Below are positions 20,445 through 30,314 of a DNA stretch of 64,000 bases, piece after piece. This DNA comes from Draconibacterium sp. Its GTDB lineage: Bacteria > Bacteroidota > Bacteroidia > Bacteroidales > Prolixibacteraceae. A model generated the notes under the pieces. The model ran no database searches. It was not told the DNA's origin and was given only the letters and a program-made list of their open reading frames with translations. Made by a program: the position numbers and the translations under genes. How positions within the stretch are numbered: the first letter of the stretch is position 1; every line of letters starts with the position of its first letter. The stretch is taken from the NCBI GenBank assembly GCA_016705335.1, contig JADIYN010000017.1:1-64000 (forward strand), in the 5' to 3' direction.

Positions 20445-21027
20445 AACTATAAAATGTGAAGACGGGAAATTCTGTAACCTGGAGTTTCATCAGGCCCGGC
20501 TTGAAAAATCACAAAAAGAATATTTTGGAATTTCGCCAAAAATTAAATTGACAGAAGAAATTTTGATTCCTGAATTTGCAAAAAACGGACTTTTCCGTTG
20601 CCGGGTAATTTATTCGGAACAAATTGATTCGATTGAGTTTTTTCCTTACCAGTTTAGGATTATAAAAAGTTTGAAAATAGTTGAAGATAACAAAATCGAC
20701 TATCGTTATAAATATTCTGACAGGGAAAAATTAAACGGGCTTTTTGAAAAAAGAGGTAATTGCGATGATATTATTATTGTGAAAAACGGTTGCATCACTG
20801 ATAGTTTTGTATCAAACCTCGTTTTATCCGACGGCGAAAAATGGCGGACTCCCGATACTCCACTTTTGCCGGGTACTCAGCGTGAAAGATTATTAAAAGA
20901 AGGAAAGATTTTTGAAAGTAGGATTTTAGTTGATGATATTTCCAATTTCAAAAAAGTTGGTTTGATAAATGCTTTTAACGATTTAACAGAAATGCAGGTT
21001 GTTGCATGTGAAAATATATTTTTTTGA
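20428..21027 (+). CDS. pabC: Aminodeoxychorismate lyase (class IV aminotransferase fold)
   Basis: 199 residues. Splits aminodeoxychorismate to p-aminobenzoate and pyruvate. Class IV PLP-enzyme features: LETIKCEDGK at the start, FHQARLEKS, RVIYSEQ, the PLP-lysine region RYKYSDRE, NGCITDSFVSNLVL, TPLLPGTQRERLL and INAFNDL near the end. It is shorter than the usual 250-280 residues, which is common for the Bacteroidota PabC. Overlaps pabB and is read from the same promoter. Confidence 0.88.
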   Translation: MYPLLETIKCEDGKFCNLEFHQARLEKSQKEYFGISPKIKLTEEILIPEFAKNGLFRCRVIYSEQIDSIEFFPYQFRIIKSLKIVEDNKIDYRYKYSDREKLNGLFEKRGNCDDIIIVKNGCITDSFVSNLVLSDGEKWRTPDTPLLPGTQRERLLKEGKIFESRILVDDISNFKKVGLINAFNDLTEMQVVACENIFF

Positions 21028-21102
21028 ATTCTGGTTCCACGAAGCATTAAAACATGTAAAATACAACCATCAAATTCATAAAATTCAATGGGTTAACCAA
21101 CA

Positions 21103-21132
21103 AAAAAGGCCCTGCAAAATCGCAGAGCCTTT
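21103..21132. terminator. Terminator between pabC and korB
   Basis: AAAGGCTCTGC pairs with GCAGGGCCTTT (one mismatch pair) around a 6-nt loop, with a T run on the minus strand. It lies inside the apparent 3' end of the korB reading frame, which indicates that the korB stop has been lost by a frameshift. Confidence 0.8.
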
Positions 21133-21151
21133 AAATATTTTAGTTGTAAAA

Positions 21152-22212
21152 TTAATTCTTACTACTTTTGGACAACCCGGATTGCCAGCAGTATCGTTCC
21201 CTGTAACTTCCCATGTATTTCCTGAATTTAACAATTCATCAACACAGGTAATTTTCCTTGTTTTCTGAACTTCTTTTATTTGCTTAACAAGTTCGGTGTC
21301 GTAAACAGGTGCTTCAACACTTCTGATTACGCCAAAAACAACGGGCATATCGGGCAATTGCATATTAATGAGCGACATGTGTAATGAAGGATCGGTTTCG
21401 GTAGCATCGTGAACAAGAATGTCGTCGATTGTAACGCCATTTTCTCCAATAACCGCAACTTTAAGTTTGCCTTTTTCGAAAATTATTCCTTTTTGATTTT
21501 CATTACCAAAAAGCATTGGTTTTCCATGTTCAAGAATCAGCTGCCGATCAGCTTTATGAACAGGATCAGTTATCATATCATGGATGCCATCGTTAAAAAT
21601 CACACAGTTTTGCAAAACTTCAACAACCGAGGTTCCTTTGTGATTTGCAGCTGCTTCAAAAACCGATTGACTCAGTTTCATATTCCCGTCGATCGAACGG
21701 GCAAAAAACGAACCACGCGCTCCAATTACCAGCTGACCGGGAACAAACGGATCCTCAATAGTGCCAAATGGCGAAGTTTTTGTTTTAAAACCACGATCAG
21801 AAGTAGGAGAATATTGACCCTTAGTCAACCCGTAAATACGGTTATTAAATAAAATGAGGTTTAAGTCGATATTCCTGCGTATTAAATGGATGAAGTGGTT
21901 TCCGCCAATTGCCATGGCATCTCCATCACCCGTAATTACCCAAACATTCAAATCAGGATTGGCAAGCTTTACGCCCGAAGCCACCGCAGTTGCCCGGCCA
22001 TGAATTGTATGAAAACCATAAGTACTCATATAATACGGGAAGCGTGAAGAACAACCGATACCAGAAATAACGGCATATTTCTCACGGGGAATTCCCATTC
22101 CGGCCATTGTCCGTTGAACCGCATTCATAATGGCATAATCGCCACAACCCGGACACCAGCGAACTTCATTTTCGCTTTTAAAATCTTTAACAGTATAATT
22201 TAATTCAGCCAT
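21152..22212 (-). CDS. korB: 2-oxoglutarate:ferredoxin oxidoreductase, beta subunit
   Basis: Thiamine-diphosphate subunit of KorAB. The start is MAELNYTVKDF at 22212, 3 bp after the korA stop. Motifs: RWCPGCGDYAI (cluster/ThDP Cys), GIGCSSRFPYYM, GRATAVASG, and GDGDAMAIGGNH (Mg/ThDP site), then NNRIYGLTKGQYSP. The open frame runs on to 21085 through a terminator hairpin; adding one A in the run after GCPK gives GCPKSSKN and a stop at 21152, which I take as the true end. About 350 residues. Confidence 0.94.
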
Positions 22213-22215
22213 TTT

Positions 22216-24053
22216 CTATTCTCCCAATAATTTGTTAACACTTTCTTTAACCTCATTTACAGTGAATGGTAACCCTTTCAGTTTATTTAACTGATGATAG
22301 GAAAACTGCGGCAACTCATTGCGCAAATAACTTGCAAACTGTCCAAGATTGAGTTCACAAACTACAATTTTTTTGAATTCGCCAAAAACTGTAGCTGTGT
22401 TTTTCGGCAGTGGTTTTATATAATTGAAATGTGCAAGAGTAACATTTTTACCTTCCTCACGGAGTTCACGAACAGCACTGATCAAGTGACCATAAGTTCC
22501 TCCCCAGCCAACTACAAGTACGTCGCCATCATCATCGCCACAAACTTCAAGATCGGGCACCAAATCGACCACCCGTTGCACTTTTTGTTCACGAATATCA
22601 CTATTAACCTGGTGATTTTCGGGATCGTGACTAACAGTACCGGCAGCATTTTTTTCAAGCCCGCCAATCCGGTGTTCAAAACCCGGCATTCCTGGAATCG
22701 CCCACTCACGTGCTAAAGTTGCAGCATCGCGACCGTAAGGTTTGAAAGTTTCAGTATTTTTTGCGAAGCGCGGTGTAATTGCGGGTAGTTCGGCCATTAC
22801 AGGAACTTTCCAGGGTTCACTGCCGTTGCCTAAAAATCCATCGGTCAGCAAAATAACAGGCACCATTCGTTCAAGCGCAATTTTCGAAGCCATATATGCA
22901 TACCAAAAACAATCGGACGGAGTGCTGGCTGCCAAAACCACAACCGGACTTTCCCCATTTCTTCCATATAATGCCTGCAACAAATCCGACTGTTCAGTTT
23001 TAGTAGGTAACCCGGTTGAAGGGCCTCCACGTTGAACATTTACCACAACCAAAGGAAGTTCAGCCATTACTGCCAAACCAATTGCTTCTGATTTAAGAGC
23101 CAATCCTGGTCCGGATGTGGTAGTAATTGCCAGATCGCCTGCAAAAGCAGCTCCAATTGCGGAAGTAATTCCTGCTATTTCGTCTTCAGCCTGAAACGTT
23201 TTAACGCCCAGATCTTTTCTTTCAGCCAGTGCCTGTAAAATATCGGTTGCCGGAGTAATTGGATATGAACCAAGGAACAATTCCAAGCCTGATTTTTCGG
23301 CTGCTGCCAAAAATCCCCACGCCGTTGCATAGTTACCGTTGATATTACGATAGGTTCCATTTTCGATATTTGCAGGATGTACAATATATGTTGGAGCCAT
23401 GTGCTGCAAGTTCATGCCATAATTATATCCATCATGCAGTACTTTAATATTTGCATCAGCAACACCCGGTTTACGTCCAAATTTGGTTCTTATATATTTT
23501 TCGATATATTCCATTGGACGGTTAAACATCCAGCAAATCAGCCCAAGGGCCAACATATTTTTGCTTCTTAATACACTTTTATTGTCTAGCCCGAAATCTT
23601 TTAAACTTTCTTTTGTGAGATTTGTAATAGGCACTGCAATTTTAAAATAATCCTCAAGATTACATTCAGTAAAAGGATCGTCAGTTTTGAAATTTGCCTT
23701 TGTTAAATGCTTTTCGTCGAATGTATCCGAATCGTAAATAATAGTTCCCCCAGGGTTCATAAATTTTGCATTTGCCTTTAACGCCGCCGGATTCATAGCT
23801 ATTAAAACATTGGCGTAATCGCCTGGAGTATTTACCAGTTTTTACCGAATTGTACCTGAAAACCTGAAACACCTCCAACAGTTCCCTGTGGTGCGCGAAT
23901 TTCCGACGGATAGTCAGGAAAGGTTGATATGTCATTCCCAAACAGAGCGCTTGCATCTGAAAACAATGTACCGGTAAGTTGCATCCCGTCTCCCGAATCG
24001 CCGGAAAACCGAATCGAAACTTCGTCCAGTTCAATTACTCTTGCATCCTTCAT
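22216..24053 (-). CDS. korA: 2-oxoglutarate:ferredoxin oxidoreductase, alpha subunit, frameshifted
   Basis: Fused gamma-alpha type: residues 1 to about 200 are the gamma domain (IRFSGDSGDGMQLTG, FPDYPSEIRAPQGTV, GGVSGFQVQFG), followed by the pyrimidine-binding domain (YPITPATDIL, FQAEDEIAGITSAIGAAFAG, TTTSGPGLALKSEAIGLA) and the C-terminal transketolase-like part. About 613 residues, normal. With KorB it oxidises 2-oxoglutarate to succinyl-CoA with ferredoxin as acceptor, or works in reverse for CO2 fixation. One frameshift near 23830 (after FGKNW) separates the first 73 codons. No KorC/KorD gene is adjacent. Confidence 0.94.
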
Positions 24054-24258
24054 TGATGTACTTTTATTTAATTTATTTTCCTTTTAAAACAAAAACGATT
24101 TCGAATTCAGCATTTCTAAATTTCGAAACCGAACATATTTGAATTAATTTAAAAATTCAAAGTCCCAAAAATAACCATTATTTAACAAGTAAGTATTGAC
24201 ATATTCAATTATTTATGGGTTTTCATATATTTGAACTAATTTAAAATAAATATACATA

Positions 24259-24774
24259 GTGGCATTAATAAAAACATTGAACGGAATAACTCCAAAGTAC
24301 GGGGAAAACTGCTTTTTTGCAGAAACTGCAACTATTATTGGCGACGTTGAGATTGGCAATAATTGCAGTATTTGGTACAACGCGGTTTTAAGAGGCGACG
24401 TGCATTATATTAAAATCGGAAACAATACAAACATTCAGGATAACGCTGTGGTACATGCCACATATAAAAAATCGCCAACCAATATCGGCAATAATGTTAC
24501 AGTGGCGCATGGCGCAATTGTGCATGGGTGCACTATCAAAGACAACGTTATGATTGGCATGAACGCCGTGGTTTTGGATGACGTTGTTGTGGAAAGTAAC
24601 ACGATCATTGCCGCCGGGTCTGTGGTAACAAAAGGTACAATTGTTGAATCGGGTTGTGTATACGGTGGAATTCCGGCAAAAAAGATTAAAGAAATCAGCA
24701 GGGAACTTTTAGAGGGTGAAATTGTAAGGATTGCAAATGCCTACGAAACGTATGCGGGTTGGTATAAAAAATAA
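24259..24774 (+). CDS. Gamma-type carbonic anhydrase / hexapeptide-repeat protein
   Basis: 171 residues. A left-handed beta-helix of hexapeptide repeats (IGDVEIGNNCSIW, VLRGDVHYIKIGNNTN, IQDNAVVHATY, IGNNVTVAHGAIVHGC, IKDNVMIGMNAVV, PAKKIKEIS end). The three metal-binding His are present in VVHATY and VAHGAIVHG. The gene starts with GTG at 24259, since no ATG lies in frame upstream. These proteins bind Zn or Fe; activity as carbonic anhydrase varies within the family, so a ferripyochelin-binding-like role remains possible. Confidence 0.88.
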   Translation: MALIKTLNGITPKYGENCFFAETATIIGDVEIGNNCSIWYNAVLRGDVHYIKIGNNTNIQDNAVVHATYKKSPTNIGNNVTVAHGAIVHGCTIKDNVMIGMNAVVLDDVVVESNTIIAAGSVVTKGTIVESGCVYGGIPAKKIKEISRELLEGEIVRIANAYETYAGWYKK

Positions 24775-24800
24775 GGCTGGTAAATTTTACCAGCCTTATT
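24770..24800. terminator. Bidirectional terminator between convergent genes
   Basis: A near-perfect palindrome of about 31 bp, AATAAGGCTGGTAAA then its complement, sharing the last bases of the gamma-carbonic-anhydrase gene. It lies between the convergent stops at 24774 and 24804. Confidence 0.85.
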
Positions 24801-24803
24801 CCA

Positions 24804-25283
24804 TTATTTTATTGGCACCTGTCGTTTAAAATCCATTTCAAGCGAAATAAAAGTTTCTGTCCTTGAAATTCCTTCTATTTCCTGTAATTCTCTGTCGATA
24901 ATATGTTTTAAATGCACATTATTTTTGGTTTGAATTTTAATAAAAATAGCGTATTGTCCTGTTGTATAATGACATTCAACAATCTCCGGTATTTTTCTTA
25001 AGGCTTCAGCAACTGTTGTGTGATACTTGGCTTTATCAAGATAAATCCCCATATAAGCACAATGTTGTAGCCCAATTTTGGCGGATTTACAATGAATTCA
25101 CTCCCCTCTACTACCCCAATATTAAACAAACGCTGAACCCTTTGATGAATAGCCGCACCTGATACTCCGCATTCGCGCAACTTCCAAAAAAGGAATTCGG
25201 GCGTTTTTAGTAATTAGCTTTAGAATTTTCTGATCAAGTGCATCAATTTCTGTAGGTTGTTCTTTATAATCATTTGCATCCAT
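24804..25283 (-). CDS. Lrp/AsnC family transcriptional regulator, frameshifted
   Basis: About 160 residues from ATG at 25283 (MDANDYKEQPTEIDALDQKI). The N-terminal helix-turn-helix is visible across two frames (IDALDQKILKLI, then GVSGAAIHQRVQRLF), followed by the Lrp ligand-binding domain with CHYTTGQYAIFIKI and the C-terminal GISRTETFISLEM. Frameshifts near 25175 and 25050 split it into three pieces. Family members sense amino acids and bind DNA as octamers; the target genes are not evident. Confidence 0.88.
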
Positions 25284-25405
25284 AACTGTATTTAAGTTTC
25301 AAATTATAAAACAAATGTATTAATTTTCCATATATGTTAAATATTGACCGAAAATAAATATGTATTTGTAACAGATTGTAAGTAAGGCTATAATTGTTGA
25401 ATGTG

Positions 25406-25424
25406 GGTTCAAAGTTCAAAGTTC
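25406..25424. repeat. Intergenic GTTCAAAGTTCAAAG-type repeat
   Basis: Two and a half direct copies of GTTCAAA in a row, close to the M64 peptidase gene. One of several such stretches in this window. Confidence 0.5.
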
Positions 25425-25600
25425 GCCAAAATAACATAGTCTGACAGGTCCATATTTTGAAAATTATCAGAATTTACAAATTAAAATATCAGTATCAGTT
25501 AACCTGTACCAAAATCAAATATTTTCGACAATTAAAAAACATAGGCTTGATTTTATTGGGTACATTGTCATATTTACTATTTTCACGAAAAAATATCAAA

Positions 25601-26873
25601 ATGAAATTTAAAATTTTTGGGTTATTACTGATTGTCCCATTTCTTTCTTTTTCTCAGCCTGAATTCCAGAAATATTTCAAAGATCAATCACTGCGTTTTG
25701 ATTTTTTGTTAGGTGGAAATAGTTCAACTGAAAAAGTTTATCCTGAACAAATTAAAAAAGAAAAGTTTTGGGCAGGTTCAAAAAAGAATCTGATTGACCC
25801 TTTCAGTTACGGGAATTACAGGTTTCGGGTTTTTGATGAAAAATCGGACAGCCTTTTGTTTTCAAAGGGTTTCAGTACCCTTTTTGAAGAATGGCAATCA
25901 ACTGCCGAGGCAAAAGAAATCGACAAAACATTTTATCAAACCGCAATTTTTCCGTTTCCAAAACGAAAAGTAAGGCTTGAAATTGATTCGCGTCAACGGG
26001 ACGGAATTTTCAAAAATATATATAAAACCAGCATCGACCCTGACAATTATTTCATTTTGGACGAGCCTTCAATACAATTCGAAACATTTGAGGTTCTTAA
26101 TAATGGGAATCCTGAAAACAAAATTGATATTGTGATTTTAGCTGAAGGTTATACAACGTTGGAAATGAATAAATTTAAAGAAGATGCGAAACGTGTAACG
26201 AATTATCTGTTTGATGAAGAGCCGTTTAAATCAGAAATCGAGAAATTTAACGTTACAACTGTTTTAACTCCTTCACTGGAATCGGGAACCGATATTCCGG
26301 GCGAGCATGTTTACAAAAACACTTGTTTCAATTCAACATTTTACACTTTCGACGTGTCGCGTTACTTGACAACAAGTGATATGCGCCCGATTTTGGATGC
26401 TGCGGCCAATGTTCCGTATGACCATATTTATGTTTTGGTAAACGCAGAAAGATATGGTGGCGGCGGATTTTATAACTTCCTGACAGTTTGCACTGCCGAT
26501 AATGATTTAACCAAAGAAGTTTTTGTACACGAATTTGGGCATGGATTTGCCGGATTAGCCGATGAATATTACGATTCGGAAGTCGCGTACGATGAGTTTT
26601 ATAATCAGAAAGTTGAACCATGGGAGCCAAACATAACAACGCTTATTGATTTTGACTCGAAATGGAAAAATATGGTGGACAAATCAGTTGAAATTCCAAC
26701 TCCGCGGGATTTAAAGAATTCGAAAAAAGTTGGGGTTTACGAAGGAGGAGGCTATTCAAGTAAAGGAATATACAGCCCTTTTATCGACTGTAGAATGAAA
26801 AGTAATGCAGCCAGGCATTTTGCCCCGTTTGCCAGGAATCAATAAAAAAATGATTTCGTTTTATACCGAATAG
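25601..26873 (+). CDS. M64-family zinc metallopeptidase, secreted; frameshift near the end
   Basis: About 424 residues with a signal peptide (MKFKIFGLLLIVPFLSFSQ; signal-peptidase cut after FSQ). The start at 25601 is preferred over the longer frame from 25457 because it gives the signal peptide directly. A peptidase zinc motif is present, VHEFGHGFAGLADEYY (HExxHxxxxxAD), and the conserved IDIVILAEGYT precedes it. The frame stops at 26845 after ARNQ, but one base removed from the following A run continues to KKMISFYTE, the typical M64 ending, with the stop at 26871. M64 covers IgA-like peptidases and many related secreted proteases; the substrate is unknown. Confidence 0.85.
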
Positions 26874-26874
26874 C

Positions 26875-26912
26875 AATAAAAAACGGGCGATAATATCGCC
26901 CGTTTTTTATTG
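26875..26912. terminator. Strong terminator after the M64 gene
   Basis: A long palindrome, CAATAAAAAACGGGCGATA with its complement TATCGCCCGTTTTTTATTG, follows the M64 stop at 26873 by a couple of bases. It also ends the minus-strand gene at 26928. Confidence 0.9.
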
Positions 26913-26927
26913 CTGCTCGAATAAGAT

Positions 26928-27246
26928 TTATTCCTTTTTGCCATTGCATTGGTAACGAAATAAGCAACTATCAATCCCAATCCTCCAAAAACAGGATCAT
27001 GCTGAAATAAGCTGCAACTTCGTTAAAGACCTGTGAAAGCAGGTGGGCAAAAAAACGCCAACCGCTGCAAAATCAAAAAAACACCCCATTTTACAAGTGC
27101 ATATTTATTACAGTCAGTTTTAAAAACATTGGCATCAACTCCCTTGTCGATCAATGCCAGCCGCTCTCTTGTGCGGGTTGTCCAATAAACATAAAGTATT
27201 GCAAACAACGCCAGAAAAAAGCCAGTGGTACAAAAATTCCTTCCAT
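26928..27246 (-). CDS. DUF6249-type small membrane protein, frameshifted
   Basis: About 105 residues, assembled across at least two shifts: MEGIFVPLAFF, then LFAILYVYWTTRTRERLALIDKG, ANVFK, a second helix (YALVKWGVFL), and a final helix (GLGLIVAYFVTN, then MAK). The N-terminal helix followed by TTR-RERLALI-KG is the pattern of this Bacteroidota family, whose role is unknown. Often found next to an ECF sigma factor, as here (divergent at 27389). Confidence 0.7.
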
Positions 27247-27388
27247 GATTTCAAATTTTAAATTGTTTATAATTTCGTTTTTTTCGTTTTCTGCCCTTAT
27301 GACGCAACTTTGTTTTTTCGGTTACAACTTTCAGAAAAATATTTAAAGAACCTGTAACCAGATTTACATTTTTACGTCAAACCAGCAA

Positions 27389-27955
27389 ATGGAACAAAAA
27401 GACGATATCTGGTATATTGAAAGGGTATTGAAAGGAGACAAGCAATACTTTTCGCACATTGTAGATAAATACAAGGATATTGTGTATTCTATTGCATTTA
27501 AAGTTCTTAGAAATCGTGAGGATGCTGAAGAAATGGCCCAGGAAAGTTTTATAAAAGTGTACAAGTCATTACATACTTTTAAAGGTGATGCAAAATTTTC
27601 GACATGGCTTTACAGGATTACATATAATAGTTGCATTTCAGAAGTAAGGAAAAAAAAGTTAAAATTTGTATCTACTGATGACGTTCAAATTTCTGATGAG
27701 CCGGAAGAAATGAATTTCGACGGGATTCCGGAAGAAAACAGGGCATTATATGTAAAAGCTGCCCTGGATAAGCTGCCCGAAGATGAATATACTTTAATTT
27801 TGCTGTACTATTTCGAAGAAAAACCGATTGAGGAAATCGGTGAAATTACAAGACTTTCCGCCAGTAATGTAAAAGTGAAACTATTTAGAGCAAGAAAAAA
27901 ACTCTATTCAATTTTAAATGAGATGTTAAAAGGAGAATTATACACTATATTATAA
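27389..27955 (+). CDS. ECF-type RNA polymerase sigma factor
   Basis: 188 residues. Region 2: FSHIVDKYKDIVYSIAFKVLRNREDAEEMAQESFIKVYKSL, with the -10-binding helix pattern AEEMAQESFIK and FSTWLYRITYN. Region 4: ALDKLPEDEYTLILLYYFEEKP then EEIGEITRLSASNVKVKLFRARKKL, a clear helix-turn-helix. Such sigma factors direct a small set of stress genes under control of an anti-sigma factor. The next gene, 6 bp downstream, encodes a two-helix membrane protein that is the candidate anti-sigma partner. Confidence 0.93.
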   Translation: MEQKDDIWYIERVLKGDKQYFSHIVDKYKDIVYSIAFKVLRNREDAEEMAQESFIKVYKSLHTFKGDAKFSTWLYRITYNSCISEVRKKKLKFVSTDDVQISDEPEEMNFDGIPEENRALYVKAALDKLPEDEYTLILLYYFEEKPIEEIGEITRLSASNVKVKLFRARKKLYSILNEMLKGELYTIL

Positions 27956-27961
27956 TAGGTT

Positions 27962-28387
27962 ATGAAAACAATAGATAACGATACTGAATTGAAAAACCTG
28001 ATTAAAGGAATAAAACTGGATTCCCCGGGAAGCGATTTTACATCGAAAGTTATGGGCCGTGTTTTTGAAGAAGAAACTGTCAAGGCAAAAGCAACCAATG
28101 AAAGATTGTTGGGTAATGGATTTTGGGTAATACTTTCAATTTTTGTGTTGCTTATTGTTGCAATGTTTGTTTTTTCAAATGGAGTTACAAATGAAGGCCA
28201 GTTATCAAAATTGCTGAGCAGTGCGAATAATGGCTCTTTTTCACAAGGTTATCAATCTATGTTTAATAATCTTGGTTCTTTGCCATTAAGTATTGGTGGA
28301 ATTTTACTTGCCGGTTCGGTGTTACTTTTTATCGACAAGTTTTTTTCAAGGATTACACCACATCATTCGATGCAAAAATCGTTTTAA
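27962..28387 (+). CDS. Membrane protein, candidate anti-sigma partner
   Basis: 141 residues with two membrane helices (GFWVILSIFVLLIVAMFVF about residue 52 and LSIGGILLAGSVLLFI about 104). The N-terminal 45 residues are soluble (MKTIDNDTELKNLIK) and could face the cytoplasm and bind the sigma factor. It lies 6 bp after the ECF sigma gene and is certainly co-transcribed. No recognised anti-sigma zinc motif (His-x3-Cys-x2-Cys) is present. The anti-sigma role is inference from position and topology. Confidence 0.65.
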   Translation: MKTIDNDTELKNLIKGIKLDSPGSDFTSKVMGRVFEEETVKAKATNERLLGNGFWVILSIFVLLIVAMFVFSNGVTNEGQLSKLLSSANNGSFSQGYQSMFNNLGSLPLSIGGILLAGSVLLFIDKFFSRITPHHSMQKSF

Positions 28388-28391
28388 AACA

Positions 28392-29075
28392 TTACAGATC
28401 AAACTGTTTTAAAACGCCCCGCATTATTAAATACTGTGCTGCAATATAGGTTGACATTACAAAAATCCGGTCATTGGGAATTGGACTGTAAAACTTATCA
28501 ATTGCAATCATTGAATCAGAAAATACAAACAAAATCGAACCGATAAAAACAAATAAAAAACTTGCCGGCGAAACAATTTTATATCGGTTCAACGCAATGG
28601 CAGACATGCCCAAAATTGCGGACATGTATATAAACACTGCAATTTTTAAAACAATATCGAGATGATTGAAAAGCAGGATATAAATTGTTGCACCATATAA
28701 AATGTATACAATTAGATAAATTTTATTTCCACTTAAAAATGGTTCCCTGCCTGATAATTGAATTGTTTGTCGGAATAAGGAAATATAAAAAATTTGAGCG
28801 ATTAAAAAGCAAACCAAACCAACCATAAAATAAATGGTACCCTGATTGGCAAACATTAAAAATATATCTCCAAACCATGAAAACAGGAAAGCAACAATTG
28901 CAAACCGAACAATGATCTTTTTTATTTTTTCTGAGTTTAAAAGAAAGTAACCGCCAATTGAAATCATACTCAACGGTTTGAAGACATAATCGAGCCATTT
29001 AATATGAAGAATGATCCCGGCAAAAACACCAATTACACTTATGGCAAAAATAAAAGTAAAAAGGCTTTTTTTCAT
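28392..29075 (-). CDS. YhhN family membrane protein (possible lysoplasmalogenase)
   Basis: 227 residues, about eight membrane helices. The family motif SWFGDIFLMFANQG and the second acidic motif FVFSDSMIAIDKF (D-S/D) are present. Relatives of TMEM86 hydrolyse the vinyl-ether bond of lysoplasmalogens. The start at 29075 overlaps the end of hldD: the upstream gene's other frame ends with TGA just before this ATG. Reads on the same strand as hldD, likely one operon. Confidence 0.82.
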   Translation of the reverse strand: MKKSLFTFIFAISVIGVFAGIILHIKWLDYVFKPLSMISIGGYFLLNSEKIKKIIVRFAIVAFLFSWFGDIFLMFANQGTIYFMVGLVCFLIAQIFYISLFRQTIQLSGREPFLSGNKIYLIVYILYGATIYILLFNHLDIVLKIAVFIYMSAILGMSAIALNRYKIVSPASFLFVFIGSILFVFSDSMIAIDKFYSPIPNDRIFVMSTYIAAQYLIMRGVLKQFDL

Positions 29076-30045
29076 TCAGTTTAGTAACAAGCTTCCGAAA
29101 GTAAAACTCGTTAACATACTGATCAACTCCTTGTTCGAGTTCGGTAAACGGTTTTGTATAACCAATATCGCGGAGTTTCTTGATTTCCGCTTCAGTAAAA
29201 TATTGGTACCTGCCTCGCAAATCCACCGGACAATCGATAAATGAAATATCGGGTACAAGGTTCATGCTTTTAAAAACTGAAGTTGTTAAATCCATAAACG
29301 AGCGGGCTTTACCTGTTCCAACATTATAAATGCCGTGGTTTTTTTGGTTTTCCATAAAAAACATCATCACATCGGCAATGTCTTCAACAAAAATAAAATC
29401 GCGGCTTTGTTCGCCATCTTTATAATCATTGTGGTGCGAACGGAAAAGCTCCATTTTGCCTGTTTTTTGTATGGTATGATACGCATGTAAAACCACAGAA
29501 GCCATTCTGCCTTTGTGATATTCGTTGGGGCCGTACACATTAAAAAACTTCATTCCAGCCCAAAACGGAGGAGTTCTGAATTGTTTCAACGCCCAAACAT
29601 CAAAATCATGTTTCGACCAGCCATATAAATTGAGAGGACGTAAATTTGAAATATTCCGATGAGAATCTGAGAATCCTTCTTCACCATTTCCGTACGTAGC
29701 GGCAGATGAAGCATATAATAACGGCACTTGAATTTCGGAACAAATATTCCAAAGCCGTTGAGAATAAATTAAGTTCAATTGCTGGTATAAATCTGGCTCC
29801 TGACCAACCGTGTCGGTTCGTGCACCTAAATGAAAAATAAAATCAACATCGCGCGAATGACTAATCAGCCATTTAAAAAAATTGTCGCGATCGATAAAAT
29901 TCCGGTAAATTTTGTGTGCCAGATTTAACTCTTTTCGGGGGTCATCCATTTTGTCAACCAAAATCAAATCTTTATAACCTGCCTTGTTGAGTTTTCCAAC
30001 TAAATAACTGCCGATGAAACCGGCTGCGCCTGTTACAACTATCAT
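29076..30045 (-). CDS. hldD: ADP-L-glycero-D-manno-heptose 6-epimerase
   Basis: Rossmann-fold epimerase of LPS heptose synthesis. VVTGAAGFIGS is the NADP motif, DKMDDPRKELNLA the second, GARTDTV the active-site region, SSAATYG supplies the Ser/Thr and YGWSKHDFD the Tyr-Lys of the catalytic pair. Later: RDFIFVEDIADVM and YNVGTGKARSF. The start is ATG at 30045. Two frames compete at the 3' end: one runs on to 28999 inside the YhhN gene, the other stops at 29076 beside the YhhN ATG. Family length (about 320 residues) favours the shorter end; a late frameshift is possible. Confidence 0.88.
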
Positions 30046-30314
30046 TTTTATAAGTGGTTAGTTCGAATCAGTAAAAAACTGTTTTCTGAAAAATTGTGGC
30101 TTCTATATGTTACTAACTCCATAATAGTTACTTTATTGTATAAACATTTAAAATAAAATGCATTTTATTTTCCACAAGATATCCCGACTAATATTTTTAA
30201 CAAATTCGTCATACAAATCTTCATGAATCTTCTTTTAAGGAACAATGAATTGTTGGGCAAATTGATAAACTATTGGAAAAGACCGTTGTAAAAATCTGTA
30301 CAAAAATAACAAAA

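Noticed and set aside
28999..29075. A real 77-bp overlap of hldD with the YhhN gene
   Set aside because: An alternative frame ends exactly at the YhhN ATG; the long overlap is probably a frameshift artefact.
30046..30314. A tRNA suggested by GTTCGAATC at about 30060
   Set aside because: No cloverleaf or CCA end surrounds it; the word is coincidental. The same word at 40937 is inside the DUF4954 gene.
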